This document shows positions 5,697 to 6,544 of a DNA stretch of 6,544 nt, piece after piece. Every line of letters begins with the position of its first letter. The stretch's first letter is position 1. Location of the stretch: the NCBI GenBank assembly GCA_016462305.1, contig JAEMTM010000100.1, positions 1 to 6,544 of the forward strand, in the 5' to 3' direction. The stretch is from Sphingomonadaceae bacterium. GTDB taxonomy: Bacteria > Pseudomonadota > Alphaproteobacteria > Sphingomonadales > Sphingomonadaceae. Below the pieces are notes generated by a model, which saw nothing but the letters and a program-made list of their open reading frames with translations, did not search any database and was not told the origin of the DNA. A program made the translations under genes and the position numbers.

Positions 5697-6544
5697 GCAG
5701 ACGGTCAGATACAGGCGGGGGCACGGCCTATCTACACATTAAGCGGGCATAGCCTTGTCGGCGACAAAAGGACAACGCCGATCCGTGGCGACCTTGCCGA
5801 CATCAGCCTGGCTGGAAAGCTGTTCGCGCCACATTATGCCGTGCCAATGCTGCGCACGGGTATCGCGCCTGTCACCGAAATCCATGCGGAGGCGCATGCG
5901 ACATCCAAGCCGGTCAGCGCGTTGATACATGGCGAAGAATTTGCCGTGTTGGATGTCGCGGGCGAATGGGCCTGGGGATATTGTTTGCACGACAATTATT
6001 TGGGCTATCTGCGCTTTGCCGAATTGGGGGATGATTTTGCCGCCACGCATATTGTCAGCGCGTCGGCGACCTTGCTCGTGGCGGCACCATCGACGAAAGC
6101 GCCGGTGCTGGCCCGCTATCCCATGGGCGCGCGCTTGCTCTGCGGCGACCTGAGCGATTGTGGCAAATATCTGGCCTGTGAGAATGGATTTGTGCCGTTA
6201 GCGCATGTGTCTGAAATTGGCCGCGTAGACGCATCGCCCGCTGATCTCGCGGAACAGCTTATCGGCACACCCTATAGCTGGGGTGGACGCAGCGGGGACT
6301 CGCTTGATTGCTCCGGCCTTGTCCAATTGGTTTTCGGGCTGAAAGGCATCATGGCCCCCCGCGACGCCGATATGCAAATGGCCGATTTTGGCGATGATCT
6401 ACCCGAAGGCGCAACGTTGGAACGCGGCGATTTGGTTTTCTTCCCCGGCCATGTCGGCATCATGGCCGACGCCGACAACATCATCCACGCCAATGGTTCC
6501 GCAATGGCAGTAAGCGTGGAACCGCTGGCGAACGCGGCGGCACG
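5694..6544 (+). CDS. C40 family (NlpC/P60) peptidase with SH3-like domains, C-terminus cut by the window edge
   Basis: At least 283 residues are visible. Residues about 30-60 contain RGDLADISLAGKLFAPHYAVP, typical of the N-terminus of alphaproteobacterial C40 proteins. Bacterial SH3-like domains span about 60-120 and 122-175. The NlpC/P60 catalytic domain starts near 184 with IGTPYSWGGRSGDSLDCSG, placing the catalytic Cys at 206. The catalytic His is H253 in PGHVGIM, and H265 in IIHANG is the likely third polar residue. Such enzymes cut D-Glu-gamma-diamino acid bonds in cell-wall peptides. No signal peptide is visible, so it may act in the cytoplasm on recycled muropeptides or be exported otherwise. 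There is no ATG before 5847 in this frame; TTG at 5694 has AGGGA 9 bases upstream and fits the family N-terminus. It follows the aminopeptidase by 130 bp, separated by the REP pair. Confidence 0.88.
   Translation, partial: MADGQIQAGARPIYTLSGHSLVGDKRTTPIRGDLADISLAGKLFAPHYAVPMLRTGIAPVTEIHAEAHATSKPVSALIHGEEFAVLDVAGEWAWGYCLHDNYLGYLRFAELGDDFAATHIVSASATLLVAAPSTKAPVLARYPMGARLLCGDLSDCGKYLACENGFVPLAHVSEIGRVDASPADLAEQLIGTPYSWGGRSGDSLDCSGLVQLVFGLKGIMAPRDADMQMADFGDDLPEGATLERGDLVFFPGHVGIMADADNIIHANGSAMAVSVEPLANAAA

Noticed and set aside
5739..6050. Minus-strand frame of 103 codons opposite the C40 peptidase
   Set aside because: It is antisense to a coding region with good family similarity and has no ribosome site evident.

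Overview
The window looks like chromosomal DNA from an alphaproteobacterium, most likely a member of the Sphingomonadales. The support is moderate-to-high GC, a leucyl aminopeptidase whose sequence resembles sphingomonad M17 enzymes, a C40 peptidase next to it, and GC-rich REP-like palindromes between genes. This placement is from memory of family sequences, not from a search. No rRNA, tRNA, CRISPR array, intact transposase or phage gene was seen.

Layout from left to right. (1) Bases 1-145 hold the 5' end of an unrecognised minus-strand gene that runs off the window. (2) Bases 266-586 encode a small phasin-like protein whose 3' end appears to have been rewritten by insertion of an ~82-86 bp imperfect palindrome (548-633). 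Removing 82 bp restores an open frame to a stop at 681-683. (3) A leader of about 200 bp precedes a cold-shock protein (882-1091), which is closed by a strong GAAA-loop terminator that can serve both strands. (4) On the minus strand, a zinc-ribbon protein (1172-1483) faces the cold-shock gene, with a 50-residue single-TM protein (1604-1756) upstream of it. (5) A 219 bp divergent region carries two small perfect inverted repeats and leads into an EthA-like Baeyer-Villiger monooxygenase (1976-3493). (6) A convergent minus-strand gene encodes a lipoprotein with an additional C-terminal membrane segment (3524-4126). (7) Divergent from it is an M17 leucyl aminopeptidase (4175-5563). An inverted pair of REP-like repeats follows, and then a C40 NlpC/P60 peptidase with SH3-like domains (5694 to the window end), which seems to start at TTG.

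Most of the window is ordinary housekeeping or accessory metabolism. The M17/C40 pair may cooperate in peptide or cell-wall-peptide turnover; that is inference from adjacency. I do not see a convincing undescribed multi-gene system. The best signals are the palindrome that replaces the C-terminus of the phasin-like gene, the operator-like palindrome before the monooxygenase, and the REP pair between the two peptidase genes.
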